Positions 25,717 through 35,536 are shown, numbered from the stretch's first letter. The stretch is 64,000 nt of DNA from Rhizobium ruizarguesonis (GCF_012349115.1 NZ_PQIG01000100.1:1-64000), one strand, 5' to 3'. Numbers and translations are program-made. Notes: generated by a model not told the origin, from the sequence alone.

Positions 25717-26862
25717 TCAGAGGCTGACGGTCTCGACCTTCCGGTCGACGAAGCGCAGGGCGATCGCGCCCTGGATCAGCTGCAGTGCCGGCTCGCCGAA
25801 AAGATCGCGCCGCCAGCCGTGCAGGGCAGCGACTTCGGCCTTTTCGCCCTCGGCGGCGATCCTGTCGAGATCCTCGCTGTTGGCGATCACCTTCGGCGCT
25901 ACGCCGTGTTTTTCCGAAATCAGCTTCAGCAGCACCTTCAACAATTCGACGGCAGCGGCGGCCCCTTCGGGCGCCTGCGCCTGGCGTGGCACATGCGGCA
26001 TATCGGCCTTCGGAAGAGCAAGTGCGGTGTTGACGGCCTCGATGACTGCAGCGCCGGAAGTCGAGCGCTCCCAACCCTTCGGAATGGTGCGCAGACGGCC
26101 GAGCGCCTCGGTATCCTTGGGTTGCTGCTGGGCGATCTCGTAGATCGCATCGTCCTTCAGCACCCGCGAACGCGGCACGTTGCGGGCCCGTGCCTCGCGT
26201 TCGCGCCAGGCGGCGACATATTTCAGGATCGCCAGCTCCTGCGGCTTGCGCAGGCGCATCTTCAGCCGCTGCCAGGCATCGTCGGGATGCATGTCGTAGG
26301 TTTCGCGCGACTCGAGAATGTCCATTTCCTCGGAGAGCCAGGAGCTGCGACCTTCACGATCGAGTTCCGCCTTCAGCGACAGGTAGACGTCGCGCAAATG
26401 GGTGACGTCGGCCAGCGCATAATCCAGCTGCTTGTCCGACAGCGGCCGGCGGCTCCAGTCGGTGAAGCGCGACGACTTGTCGATATGGACGTTTTTGATG
26501 CGGCTGACCAACTGGTCATAGGAGACGCTGTCGCCGAAGCCGCAGACCATGGCGGCGACCTGCGTGTCGAAGATCGGATGCGGAATGAGATTGCCGCGAT
26601 TGAAGATGATTTCGATGTCCTGGCGGGCCGCATGAAAGACCTTCAGCACCTTCGTATCGGCCATCAGCTCGAAGAAGGGGGCGAGATCGATGCCCTTGGC
26701 CAGCGGATCGACGAGAACTTCCGTCGTCGGGCTTGCCATCTGGATCAGGCAGAGCTCCGGCCAGAAGGTCGTTTCGCGCAGGAATTCGGTGTCGATGGTA
26801 ATGAAGTCGGACTTGGCCAGCTCTTTGCAGGCGGCCGCCAAATCGGCGGTGGTTTCGATCAT
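25717..26862 (-). CDS. rnd: Ribonuclease D
   Basis: A 3'-5' exoribonuclease involved in tRNA and small-RNA maturation. The 381-residue protein has the DEDD exonuclease motifs: FITIDTEFLRE near residue 20, FHAARQDIEII with FDTQVAAMVCGFGDSV, and YALADVTHLRDVY. An HRDC domain follows (about 210-290, with AILKYVAAWREREARARN). It is monocistronic, with a two-hairpin repeat directly after its stop. Confidence 0.95.
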   Translation of the reverse strand: MIETTADLAAACKELAKSDFITIDTEFLRETTFWPELCLIQMASPTTEVLVDPLAKGIDLAPFFELMADTKVLKVFHAARQDIEIIFNRGNLIPHPIFDTQVAAMVCGFGDSVSYDQLVSRIKNVHIDKSSRFTDWSRRPLSDKQLDYALADVTHLRDVYLSLKAELDREGRSSWLSEEMDILESRETYDMHPDDAWQRLKMRLRKPQELAILKYVAAWREREARARNVPRSRVLKDDAIYEIAQQQPKDTEALGRLRTIPKGWERSTSGAAVIEAVNTALALPKADMPHVPRQAQAPEGAAAAVELLKVLLKLISEKHGVAPKVIANSEDLDRIAAEGEKAEVAALHGWRRDLFGEPALQLIQGAIALRFVDRKVETVSL

Positions 26863-27023
26863 ATCATTTCATTCGCAAGGAAAAGGTCGGTTAAACCTTC
26901 CTTCTCCTTTCGGTTCGATATGTCAATACAACAGCATACGCTTCGAGCATTGCTGGCCAAGAATCACGTCCAAACTGAGGCAAGGCGCGAAGCACAGCCC
27001 AACCGCATTGAAGGCGCACTGCC

Positions 27024-28415
27024 TCAGCTTACCCTGAGATAGCTCGTCATCCCCGTCTTCTGATGCTCGATGATATGGCAATGCAGCAGCCAGTCACCGG
27101 GATTGTCGGCGACGAAGGCAAGCTGCACCTTCTCGTCCGGCTGGATGAGATAGGTATCGGACACCAGCGGCATCACCTCCCGCGTCGAGGAGGAGATCAC
27201 CGTGAAGCTCATCCCGTGCAGATGGATCGGATGGGCATGCGGCGTGGTATTCTCGAGGCTGAAGACATAGCTCTTGCCGAGCTTCAATTCCGCAAGCGGT
27301 GCCGTCGGATCGGGCGTGTCGCCTGGCCATGGCACCTTGTTGATTGCCCAGAAACTGTAGCCGAGCGTGCCGCAGATGCTTTCGACGGCGGCATTCTCGG
27401 CAGTGGCGCTCAGTATCAGCGGGATCTGCTCGGCGATGGAAAGATCGGCCTTCGGGACGGGGTTGTCGACAAGCGGCCCAAGATCGCCGATCGCGCGCTT
27501 CAACGATGATCCGACCGCGCGCAGGCCGGCGATCGTCTTCGGCGCCGTGCCGCGGATATCCTCGAGCGTCGCGACTGCGCCTTCACCATCCGGCATGCGC
27601 ACGGCAAGATCGAGCCGTTGACCCGGTCCGATCTGCAGGAGGTCGAGGGAAAAACGCTTCGGCACCGGATTGCCGTCGATCGCAATCACGGTCGCGTCGG
27701 CGCCTTCCATTTTCAGCGAGAAGATCCGCGTCACGTCGGTCACGGCAATGCGCAGCCGAACCAGCCCGCCGGCCGGCGCGTCATATCGCGGCTCCTGATG
27801 CCAGTTGGCGGTGCGCACCGTGCCGTAGGTGCCGGTCTTGGCAGCGTCGCGCGGCCGAAAGGGAGCGATGAACTGCCCGTCGCCGCCCAGCCGCCAGTCG
27901 CGCAGGTTCAGCACCACCTCGGCATCGAACTCCGGATCGGCCGGATCTTCGACGACGATGATACCGGTCATGCCGTGCCCCATCTGCGTCAGCGTGTTGC
28001 AATGCGGATGATACCAGAAGGTGCCGGCATCGGGCGGCGTGAAGGCATAGTCGAAGCTGTCGCCGGTATAGACGTAGGGCTGCGTCATGAAGGGCACGCC
28101 GTCCATGCGGTTGTCGATGCGAAGGCCGTGCCAGTGGATTGTCGTCGGCTCGTCGAGCCCGTTTTTCAGCCGCGCCGCATAGGGTCGCCCCTTCCTCATC
28201 CTGAGAATCGGCGGCATGCCGTCATGCACCCAGCTCATGATATCCCTGGTCGGTCCCGCCTCGGTCAGCACGGCTTCTGTCTTCACCGCCGTCAGCAGCT
28301 GCGGCTCGGGAGCCGCCTCGGCAAACCCGAATTTACTGGCAATGCCGATGCCGACGCCATAGGCGCCCGCGACAGCGGATGCCTTGAGAAGGTTGCGGCG
28401 GCTAAGGAGAGGCAT
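27024..28415 (-). CDS. Multicopper oxidase family protein, Tat-exported
   Basis: A 463-residue laccase-like oxidase. It begins with a twin-arginine signal (SRRNLLKASAVAGAYG), so it is exported folded. Copper ligands are visible in order: HWHGLRIDN, FWYHPHCNT, HAHPIHLHGMSF and WLLHCHIIEHQKTGM, supplying the type 1 site and the trinuclear cluster. It probably oxidises Cu(I), metals or phenolics in the periplasm; there is no Met-rich CueO insert. It is a single gene. Confidence 0.92.
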   Translation of the reverse strand: MPLLSRRNLLKASAVAGAYGVGIGIASKFGFAEAAPEPQLLTAVKTEAVLTEAGPTRDIMSWVHDGMPPILRMRKGRPYAARLKNGLDEPTTIHWHGLRIDNRMDGVPFMTQPYVYTGDSFDYAFTPPDAGTFWYHPHCNTLTQMGHGMTGIIVVEDPADPEFDAEVVLNLRDWRLGGDGQFIAPFRPRDAAKTGTYGTVRTANWHQEPRYDAPAGGLVRLRIAVTDVTRIFSLKMEGADATVIAIDGNPVPKRFSLDLLQIGPGQRLDLAVRMPDGEGAVATLEDIRGTAPKTIAGLRAVGSSLKRAIGDLGPLVDNPVPKADLSIAEQIPLILSATAENAAVESICGTLGYSFWAINKVPWPGDTPDPTAPLAELKLGKSYVFSLENTTPHAHPIHLHGMSFTVISSSTREVMPLVSDTYLIQPDEKVQLAFVADNPGDWLLHCHIIEHQKTGMTSYLRVS

Positions 28416-28616
28416 GCGGAGGCTCCACGGTGAGAATGCCGATCCTTGTAAAGTTGACCGGCAGCTTCAGCAATACAGGAAGCGCGGCCAAACTGCCGCA
28501 GCATACGGGTCGCAGCCTCTCCATAAACGCGTGTCAAACGCCCGGCCGCGTGCGCCAAGCCTTGACAAATCGGAGCGTCCATGCGCTTTTCCGCCCGATT
28601 TTCTTGTCGGCGCTTG

Positions 28617-28633
28617 AGGGTTTTGAAAACCCT
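28617..28633. promoter_or_regulatory. 17-bp perfect palindrome upstream of aspS
   Basis: AGGGTTTT-G-AAAACCCT lies 38 bp before the aspS start. It could be an operator or a small leader hairpin. No T-box features were found. Confidence 0.35.
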
Positions 28634-28670
28634 TGCTGCCGTCTTAAGCCACATGCCAGGATTTGAGATC

Positions 28671-30461
28671 ATGCATCGCTATCGCAGCCACACATGCGCC
28701 GCCCTCCGCAAGACGGATGTCGGCTCGACCGTCCGTATTTCCGGCTGGGTTCACCGCGTTCGCGACCATGGCGGCGTTCTCTTCATCGACCTTCGCGACC
28801 ATTACGGCATCACCCAGGTCGTCGCCGATCCCGACAGCCCGGCCTTCAAGATGGCGGAAACCGTGCGGGGCGAATGGGTCATCCGCATTGACGGCCTCGT
28901 CAAGGCCCGCACCGACGATACTGTCAACAAGACCATGGCGACAGGCGAGATCGAGCTCTACGCGCAGGAGATCGAAGTCCTCTCCGCCGCCAAGGAATTG
29001 CCGCTGCCGGTCTTCGGCGAGCCGGACTATCCCGAAGACGTGCGCCTAAAGTACCGCTTCCTCGATCTTCGCCGCGAAACGCTGCACCGGAACATCGTCA
29101 AGCGCACCCAGGTCATCTCGGCCATGCGCCGCGAAATGGGCGATGTCGGCTTTACCGAATATACGACGCCGATCCTGACGGCCTCCTCGCCGGAAGGCGC
29201 GCGCGACTTCCTGGTGCCGAGCCGCATCCATCCCGGCACCTTCTATGCCTTGCCGCAGGCGCCGCAGCAGTACAAGCAGCTGCTGATGGTGGCGGGCTTC
29301 GACCGTTATTTCCAGATTGCGCCGTGCTTCCGCGACGAAGACCCGCGCGCCGACCGCCTGCCGGGCGAATTCTACCAGCTCGACCTCGAAATGAGCTTCG
29401 TGACCCAGGAAGACGTCTGGAACACGATGGGTCCGTTGATGACCAACATTTTCGAGGAGTTCGCCGAAGGCAAGCCGGTCACCAAGGAGTGGCCGCGCAT
29501 CCCCTATGACGAGGCGATCCGTAAATATGGTTCGGACAAGCCGGACCTGCGCAACCCGATCGTCATGGAAGCGGTTACCGAACATTTCGCCGGCTCCGGC
29601 TTCAAGGTTTTCGCCGGCATGATCGCCTCGAACCCGAAGGTTGAGATCTGGGCGATCCCGGCAAAGACCGGCGGTTCCAGAGCGTTCTGCGATCGTATGA
29701 ATGCTTGGGCGCAGTCGACCGGTCAGCCTGGTCTCGGTTACATCTTCTGGCGCAAGGAAGGTGACAAGCTCGAGGGCGCCGGCCCGCTTGCAAAGAACAT
29801 CGGCGAGGAGCGCACCGACGCGATCCGTACCCAGCTCGGCCTCGATGACGGTGACGCCTGCTTCTTCGTTGCCGGCGATCCGGCGAAGTTCTACAAGTTT
29901 GCCGGTGAAGCCCGCACCAAGGCCGGCGAAGAACTGAACCTTGTCGATCGCGACCGTTTCGAACTCTGCTGGATCGTCGACTTCCCGTTCTTCGAATGGA
30001 GCGAGGAAGAAAAGAAGGTCGATTTCGCCCACAACCCGTTCTCGATGCCGCAGGGCGGCCTCGATGCGCTTCAGAACCAGGATCCGCTGACCATCAAGGC
30101 GTTCCAGTATGACGCCGTCTGCAACGGCTTCGAAATCGCCTCGGGCTCGATCCGCAACCAGTCGCCGGAAACCATGGTTGCCGCCTTCGAGAAGGTCGGC
30201 CTCAGCCAGCAGGATGTCGAGGATCGTTTCGGCGGCCTCTACCGTGCCTTCCAGTACGGCGCGCCCCCGCATGGCGGTGCTGCCTTCGGTATCGACCGTA
30301 TCATCATGCTGCTCGTCGGCGCGAAGAACCTGCGCGAAATCTCGCTGTTCCCGATGAACCAGCAGGCCCAGGACCTTCTGATGGGCGCGCCGAGCCCGGC
30401 AACGCCGACACAGTTGCGCGAGCTCTCGATCCGGCCGATCCCGCCGGTCAAGAAGGATTGA
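28671..30461 (+). CDS. aspS: Aspartyl-tRNA synthetase
   Basis: Charges tRNA with aspartate; many alphaproteobacterial enzymes of this bacterial/archaeal-mixed type are non-discriminating and also load tRNA-Asn for GatCAB, which is not testable here. The 596-residue protein has an N-terminal OB-fold (VRISGWVHRVRDHGG), class II motif 2 (CFRDEDPRADRLPGEFYQ), a GAD insertion and motif 3 (AFGIDRIIMLL). The ATG at 28671 starts MHRYRSHTCAALR, the conserved family beginning. A terminator follows 20 bp after the stop. Confidence 0.96.
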   Translation: MHRYRSHTCAALRKTDVGSTVRISGWVHRVRDHGGVLFIDLRDHYGITQVVADPDSPAFKMAETVRGEWVIRIDGLVKARTDDTVNKTMATGEIELYAQEIEVLSAAKELPLPVFGEPDYPEDVRLKYRFLDLRRETLHRNIVKRTQVISAMRREMGDVGFTEYTTPILTASSPEGARDFLVPSRIHPGTFYALPQAPQQYKQLLMVAGFDRYFQIAPCFRDEDPRADRLPGEFYQLDLEMSFVTQEDVWNTMGPLMTNIFEEFAEGKPVTKEWPRIPYDEAIRKYGSDKPDLRNPIVMEAVTEHFAGSGFKVFAGMIASNPKVEIWAIPAKTGGSRAFCDRMNAWAQSTGQPGLGYIFWRKEGDKLEGAGPLAKNIGEERTDAIRTQLGLDDGDACFFVAGDPAKFYKFAGEARTKAGEELNLVDRDRFELCWIVDFPFFEWSEEEKKVDFAHNPFSMPQGGLDALQNQDPLTIKAFQYDAVCNGFEIASGSIRNQSPETMVAAFEKVGLSQQDVEDRFGGLYRAFQYGAPPHGGAAFGIDRIIMLLVGAKNLREISLFPMNQQAQDLLMGAPSPATPTQLRELSIRPIPPVKKD

Positions 30462-30481
30462 GATCGTCTGATCCCGAATGC

Positions 30482-30509
30482 AAAAGCCCGGCAAATCGCC
30501 GGGCTTTTT
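30482..30509 (+). terminator. Rho-independent terminator after aspS
   Basis: AAAAGCCCGGC and GCCGGGCTTTTT pair with a short AAATC loop and a T run. Confidence 0.9.
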
Positions 30510-30519
30510 GTTTGGTTCG

Positions 30520-30702
30520 GTCGTCGAGCGCGGCATCCACGAGGGCGACATGAAGTCCGAGACGAACCCCCGCGCGCTGGCACGGTTCCTCCGTGCCATC
30601 ATCCAGGGCATGTCGGTGCAGGCGAGGGACGGAGCATCGCTAGAGGAATTGCTTGATATCGCAGTCCTCGCCATTGCCGAGGTCGCCCGTCATCGCGCGT
30701 GA
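30520..30702 (+). pseudogene. C-terminal relic of a TetR/AcrR-family regulator
   Basis: The open frame reads VVERGIHEGDMKSETNPRAL, then ARFLRAIIQGMSVQARDGAS and EELLDIAVLAIAEVA. This is the characteristic end of the ligand-binding domain of TetR regulators (the FLRAxIQGMSVQARDG pattern). No HTH or upstream part of the domain exists: the frame begins right behind the aspS terminator. An ATG at 30550 could give a 50-residue product, but this is most likely a deletion remnant. Confidence 0.7.
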
Positions 30703-30708
30703 AAACGA

Positions 30709-30741
30709 AAAGGCCCGGCAGTACCGAACTGCCGGGCCTTT
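30709..30741 (-). terminator. Terminator after the exported protein gene
   Basis: AAGGCCCGGCAGT and ACTGCCGGGCCTT form a long stem. On the minus strand it is followed by TTTTCGTTTTC, so it probably ends the transcript of the gene at 30761-31948; it can also act on the plus strand. Confidence 0.85.
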
Positions 30742-30760
30742 CGTCGCAAGATCGAAGCGA

Positions 30761-31948
30761 TCAGTCGTTGGCGGTAACCTTGACGCCAAGCACCTGCGGC
30801 AGCGTGTTCGGAGCGCCCATGGCGGCACCCACGATCGTCGGGAACGGTACCGGCTTTTCGGGAGCGGCCTTGACGGTCAGGCTTTTCGGATCGTCGAGGA
30901 AGGTGTTGACGGCAGCCGAAACGGCGTTCTGCAGTTCCGGGATATTGAGCTGCGCCAGCATGATCGGCGTCATCGCCTTCAGCGAATCCGCCATCTGCTT
31001 GCCGGACATATTCTGCTGCGAACCGGCATAATCGAGCGCGCGCTTGGTAATCGAGGCATCTTCGAAGCGCACCTGCGCGGCCTCGAAGGACAGCTGCTGC
31101 ATCAGGCCGAGCATGGCAAGGCCAAGCGCCTGCTGCGATTCTTCCTTGTTCGCACCGGCTTCGGATTGCTTCATCGCATCCTGCAGCGACTTTACGAAGG
31201 CCATCGTGTAGCCCGAGATCTTGAAGCCAAGGTTCAGCTTGCCGATGTTGGTGAAGTCGAAGGCGAATTCCGAAATGTCGATCGTGCCGGGGGCCAGTTC
31301 CCAGGCACCCTTCATGGTGATGTCGCCTTGGATGTGCTGCAGGGCAAGCTTCTCGATCGCGTCCTTGCTCTGCGGATCCTCGGCTTTGCTGAGATCGGCC
31401 TTCATGCTTTTGAAGGCGCCATCGAAATCGAAGCCGGATTCGTCTTCGCGCAGTGTCAGATTGACGTCGCTTTGCAGCAGCGAGAACATTTCCGCGCCGT
31501 CCTTGACCACCTTCAGCGGGCCTGTATGGGCGGTTTCGTAGAGCATCATGGTATCGAGCGTGTCGCCGCCCGCCGTTGCCGGGATCGAGATGCCGCCGAG
31601 CGTCAGCTCCTGCGCCGTGACCGTGACGCCGTCTTTCGTGGTGTTGATATCGGGGAAGGCTGCCTCTTCGATGTAATAGCCGCCATCCTCGTCTTCTTCG
31701 ACGCCGGAAAGGGTGACTTCGCCGACTGCCAGGCTTTCGCCGCCGGCCGATTTGACGCTGACATTCTTCAGCGTCGCGGTCGTGCCGTCGATGTCGACTG
31801 CGTCAGCCGAAATCGTTCCGCCCTGTACGGCATAGGCGGCATTGAGCTTCTTCAGCAGATCGGCGCCGTCGAGAGCGAAAGCCGAACCGGCGAGCGAGAA
31901 AAAGGCGGCGCCCGACAGCATCAGCCGCGTTGTCCGGGAAAAGTTCAT
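30761..31948 (-). CDS. Hypothetical exported protein
   Basis: A 395-residue protein with a clear signal peptide (MLSGAAFFSLAGSAFA, cleavage near residue 25). The mature protein is acidic and shows repeated beta-strand units such as GGTISADAVDIDG and GESLAVGEVTLSGVEEDEDGG, with helical segments in the second half. It would be periplasmic or surface-associated. No known family was recognised. It has its own terminator and an upstream gap of 235 bp shared with parC. Confidence 0.75.
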   Translation of the reverse strand: MNFSRTTRLMLSGAAFFSLAGSAFALDGADLLKKLNAAYAVQGGTISADAVDIDGTTATLKNVSVKSAGGESLAVGEVTLSGVEEDEDGGYYIEEAAFPDINTTKDGVTVTAQELTLGGISIPATAGGDTLDTMMLYETAHTGPLKVVKDGAEMFSLLQSDVNLTLREDESGFDFDGAFKSMKADLSKAEDPQSKDAIEKLALQHIQGDITMKGAWELAPGTIDISEFAFDFTNIGKLNLGFKISGYTMAFVKSLQDAMKQSEAGANKEESQQALGLAMLGLMQQLSFEAAQVRFEDASITKRALDYAGSQQNMSGKQMADSLKAMTPIMLAQLNIPELQNAVSAAVNTFLDDPKSLTVKAAPEKPVPFPTIVGAAMGAPNTLPQVLGVKVTAND

Positions 31949-32183
31949 GGGGTGATTCCTCTGGTGGCGTGGTGGCGGTTGGAAATCTGCAGTTACGCTA
32001 CTACGGATTAGGCCAGCTTTATATTTGCGGACTTCTAAATTTCTGTTGAAAGGAACGGCAAACGAAGTCCAAATTGCGGCGGAGCGTTTGTCTCATCCTT
32101 TGATGTCAGTCCCAAGACTTCATCCACAGCTGCAATGGCCCGGATTCCTTGCCCGCCGGCCTCTTCTGGGCTAGTCAGAACCT

Positions 32184-34439
32184 ATGGGACAAGAGATTTT
32201 GCCGCCTTCGGGCGGAGACGACGATCACATCCAACCGGTCGACCTCAAGGCGGCGCTCGAGCAGCGCTACCTTGCCTATGCGCTGTCGACCATCATGCAC
32301 CGCGCCCTGCCTGACGTGCGCGACGGGCTGAAGCCTGTCCATCGCCGCATCGTCTATGCGATGAACGAGATGGGGCTGAGGCCGAACTCGGCCTTCAGAA
32401 AATGCGCCAAGATCGTCGGCGAAGTGATGGGTAACTACCATCCGCACGGCGACCAGTCGATCTACGACGCGCTTGCCCGTCTCGCCCAGGATTTCTCGCA
32501 GCGCTACACGCTGGTCAACGGCCAGGGCAATTTCGGCAATATCGACGGCGACAGCCCCGCCGCCATGCGTTACACCGAATCGAAGATGACGGCGGTCTCC
32601 GAACTGCTGCTCGAAGGCATCGATCAGGATGCCGTCGATTTCCGAGACACTTACGACGAATCGAATTCCGAGCCGGTCGTTCTTCCCGGCGCCTTCCCGA
32701 ACCTGCTCGCCAACGGATCGTCCGGCATCGCCGTCGGCATGGCGACCTCGATCCCGTCGCACAATGCCCACGAGCTTTGCGACGCAGCCCTGCATCTGAT
32801 CAAGCATCCGGATGCAACAGTCGAAAAGCTCGTCGAATTCATACCCGGCCCGGATTTCCCCACCGGCGGTATCATCATCGACAACCGCGACAGCATCATC
32901 GAGAGCTACCGCACCGGCCGCGGCGGTTTCCGCGTGCGGGCGAAATGGCAGACGGAAGATCTCGGCCGCGGCGGCTACCAGATCGTCATCACCGAAATTC
33001 CCTTCCAGGTGCAGAAATCGCGGCTGATCGAGAAGATCGCCGAGCTGCTGATCGCCCGCAAGCTGCCGCTGCTGGAAGATATCCGCGACGAATCGGCCGA
33101 AGACATCCGTGTCGTGCTGGTGCCGAAGACCCGCAGCGTCGATCCGACGATCCTGATGGAATCGATGTTCAAGCTGACGGAACTCGAAAGCCGCTTCCCG
33201 CTCAACATGAACGTGCTCTCCATGGGCCGCATCCCGCGGGTCATGGCGCTGAACGAGGTGTTGAAGGAGTGGCTGGACCACCGCCGCGAAGTTCTGCAGC
33301 GCCGCTCGCGCTTCCGCCTGGCGGCGATCGACAGGCGCCTCGAAATCCTCAGCGGCCTGCTGGTCGCCTACCTCAACATCGATGAGGTCATCCGCATCAT
33401 CCGCGAGGAGGACGAGCCGAAGCCGGTCATGATGGCGCGCTGGGATCTCACCGACAATCAGGTCGAGGCGATCCTCAATATGCGGCTGCGCGCCTTGCGC
33501 AAGCTGGAGGAGTTCGAGATCCGCAAGGAATTCGACGAACTCACCAATGAAAAGGGCGAGATCGAAGCTTTGCTTTCCTCCGACGACAAGCAGTGGCAGA
33601 CGGTCGCCTGGGAAATCGGCGAAGTGAAGAAGAAATTCGCCAAGGCGACCGAGGTCGGCCGCCGCCGCACCCAGTTTGCCGACGCGCCCGAGACCGACGA
33701 GGAAGCAGTCCAGCAGGCAATGATCGAGAAGGAACCGATCACCGTCGTCATTTCCGAAAAGGGCTGGATCCGCGCGTTGAAGGGCCATATCGCCGACACG
33801 GCGACACTGACCTTCAAGGAAGGTGACGGCTTGAAGATCGCCTTCCCGGCACAGACCACGGACAAGATTCTGATCGTCACGACAGGCGGCAAGGCCTTCA
33901 CGCTCGGCGGCGACAAGCTGCCGGGCGGCCGCGGTCACGGCGAACCGCTGCGCATCATGGTCGATATGGATAACGACCAGGCGGTGCTGACCGCATTCTT
34001 GCATGATCCCTCGCGCAAGCAGCTGATCGTCTCGACCGCCGGCAACGGCTTCGTCGTTCCGGAGGCTGAGCTGGTCGCCAATACGCGCAAGGGCAAGCAG
34101 ATCATGAACGTCGCGCTGCCCGAGGAAACGCAGCTGCTCGTGCCTGTCAGCGGCGACCATGTCGCCGTCGTCGGTGAAAACCGCAAGCTGCTGGTCTTCC
34201 CGCTGGCGCAGGTGCCGGAAATGTCGCGCGGCAAGGGCGTGCGCCTGCAGCGTTACAAGGATGGCGGCATTTCCGACGTCCGCTGCTTCGCGATATCAGA
34301 CGGCCTCATCTGGGAAGACAGCGCCGGCCGCACCTTCACGAAGAACAAGGACGAGCTCGCAGAGTGGCTGGCCGACCGCGCCACCGCCGGTCGCACCGTG
34401 CCGAAGGGCTTCCCGCGCAGCGGCAAATTCGCCGGCTAA
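32184..34439 (+). CDS. parC: DNA topoisomerase IV subunit A
   Basis: Breaks and passes DNA duplexes to separate daughter chromosomes, together with ParE. The 751-residue length and sequence fit alphaproteobacterial ParC. It begins with the winged-helix domain (RALPDVRDGLKPVHRR), has the active-site tyrosine in AAMRYTESKMT near residue 130, and ends in a C-terminal beta-pinwheel of GyrA-box-like repeats (KGWIRALKGH, TGGKAFTLGGDKLPGGRGHG). A repeat starts immediately after its stop. Confidence 0.95.
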   Translation: MGQEILPPSGGDDDHIQPVDLKAALEQRYLAYALSTIMHRALPDVRDGLKPVHRRIVYAMNEMGLRPNSAFRKCAKIVGEVMGNYHPHGDQSIYDALARLAQDFSQRYTLVNGQGNFGNIDGDSPAAMRYTESKMTAVSELLLEGIDQDAVDFRDTYDESNSEPVVLPGAFPNLLANGSSGIAVGMATSIPSHNAHELCDAALHLIKHPDATVEKLVEFIPGPDFPTGGIIIDNRDSIIESYRTGRGGFRVRAKWQTEDLGRGGYQIVITEIPFQVQKSRLIEKIAELLIARKLPLLEDIRDESAEDIRVVLVPKTRSVDPTILMESMFKLTELESRFPLNMNVLSMGRIPRVMALNEVLKEWLDHRREVLQRRSRFRLAAIDRRLEILSGLLVAYLNIDEVIRIIREEDEPKPVMMARWDLTDNQVEAILNMRLRALRKLEEFEIRKEFDELTNEKGEIEALLSSDDKQWQTVAWEIGEVKKKFAKATEVGRRRTQFADAPETDEEAVQQAMIEKEPITVVISEKGWIRALKGHIADTATLTFKEGDGLKIAFPAQTTDKILIVTTGGKAFTLGGDKLPGGRGHGEPLRIMVDMDNDQAVLTAFLHDPSRKQLIVSTAGNGFVVPEAELVANTRKGKQIMNVALPEETQLLVPVSGDHVAVVGENRKLLVFPLAQVPEMSRGKGVRLQRYKDGGISDVRCFAISDGLIWEDSAGRTFTKNKDELAEWLADRATAGRTVPKGFPRSGKFAG

Positions 34440-34547
34440 AGCACGACCGCGTTGTGCGTCTTTTCAGACGCGCAAAGGACGCTGTAACACTTTGAATTGC
34501 TGGATATCTATCTCTCAATCGAGTCCGCTTGAAGGAATGATGCAGTA
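34440..34547. repeat. Two-hairpin rhizobial repeat, copy 5
   Basis: Starts at the base after the parC stop. First hairpin GTGCGTC/GACGCGC, GGACGCTGTAACACTTTG linker; second hairpin degraded (TGGATATC...GATGCAGTA with remnants CTCAATCGAGTCCGCTTGAAGG-like pairing). Confidence 0.75.
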
Positions 34548-34695
34548 AATTCCGCGCCCGACTCTTGGCGGCCGCGACAATTCCTCTATCTCAATCCTGT
34601 TAGCAAAAATATGAGCAGGCCGGCTCCGGAGGCGGACGGAATGGCCGCAGGCCGCGCACGGGAGGAGTGTGCGCGCCGTTACCGGAGGAAAATCG

Positions 34696-35154
34696 ATGCC
34701 CGCCAGCACCATCAAATTGCATGTCAGCCACACCTACGGGGTGCCGCCTGCTGTCGTCTACGACGCCTGGCTCAACCCTGAAATCGCCCGCCGTTTCCTG
34801 TTTGCGACGGATGACGGTCATGTCATCCGCGCCGATATCGATCCGCATGTCGGCGGCCGTTTCTTCGTCGTCGACCGCCGCCCGACCGGCGACGCCTTTC
34901 ACCAGGGTGTTTTCCTGGAACTGAAGCGCCCGCAGCGCATGGTCTTCAGCTTTTCCGTCGAGGAGCACGACCACAATTGCGACCGCGTTGAAATAAATAT
35001 CGAGCCTCTCGGCGGCGGCAGCCGTCTGACGCTGACCCACGAAATGTGCGCCGAATGGGCCGAGCACGAGGAAAAGACCCGGCAAGGCTGGGCGCATGTG
35101 GTCGAAGGGCTTGGCAGGGAACTGGAGCAGCAGCAGTTCAAGGCGACGGGTTGA
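34696..35154 (+). CDS. SRPBCC family protein (AHSA1-like)
   Basis: A 152-residue START-like fold protein: KLHVSHTYGVPPAVVYDAWLNPE at the N-terminus, then GGRFFVVDRR, SRLTLTHEMCAEWAEHEEKT and a long C-terminal helix GWAHVVEGLGRELE. Such proteins bind hydrophobic ligands or act with ArsR partners; no ArsR gene is adjacent. The ATG at 34696 follows CGGAGGAAA at ideal spacing. Its 3' end overlaps the converging doc gene by 17 bp. Confidence 0.8.
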   Translation: MPASTIKLHVSHTYGVPPAVVYDAWLNPEIARRFLFATDDGHVIRADIDPHVGGRFFVVDRRPTGDAFHQGVFLELKRPQRMVFSFSVEEHDHNCDRVEINIEPLGGGSRLTLTHEMCAEWAEHEEKTRQGWAHVVEGLGRELEQQQFKATG

Positions 35155-35536
35155 GCGGTATGCTGAAATCTCGAAGGAAGCGGGTCGCGCCTTCTTCGTC
35201 GATCTCGCCGGCGGCTACCTCTAGTACAAATGCAATGACCTGCGCGTTGTCGGCATTGATGACATAGCGGTTGATGTAGAGAAACGTAAACGCCGCGAGA
35301 TAGCCGGTACGCTTGTTTCCATCCACGAATGGGTGGTTTCTAACAATGGCATAGAGATAGGCTGCGGCGAGTATGAAGATGTCGGTCTCGCCGTATGCAG
35401 CCTTGTTAAGCGGGCGCGCCAAGCTGGTTTCCAATGCATTGGCATCCCGCAGGCCAGGCAAACCGCCATGCTCGGCGATTTGCTCATCGTGCATATTTTC
35501 AATCGCTTGGCGGCTCAGCCACTTAAGCTGTATCAT
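35138..35536 (-). CDS. Doc-family (death-on-curing) toxin
   Basis: A 132-residue Fic-fold protein with the Doc motif HPFVDGNKRTGYLA near residue 66. Doc phosphorylates EF-Tu using ATP and stops translation. The preceding DANALETSLARP segment is typical of chromosomal Doc toxins. Its start overlaps the antitoxin stop by four bases; it is made after the antitoxin, as in most type II systems. It converges into the SRPBCC gene with overlapping coding ends. Confidence 0.9.
   Translation of the reverse strand: MIQLKWLSRQAIENMHDEQIAEHGGLPGLRDANALETSLARPLNKAAYGETDIFILAAAYLYAIVRNHPFVDGNKRTGYLAAFTFLYINRYVINADNAQVIAFVLEVAAGEIDEEGATRFLRDFSIPLNPSP

Noticed and set aside
28416..28670. T-box or amino-acid attenuator before aspS
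   Set aside because: No T-box core sequence and no leader peptide rich in Asp; T-boxes are also rare in proteobacteria.
32175..34160. Long minus-strand open frame opposite parC
   Set aside because: Antisense shadow; the plus strand has full ParC motifs.
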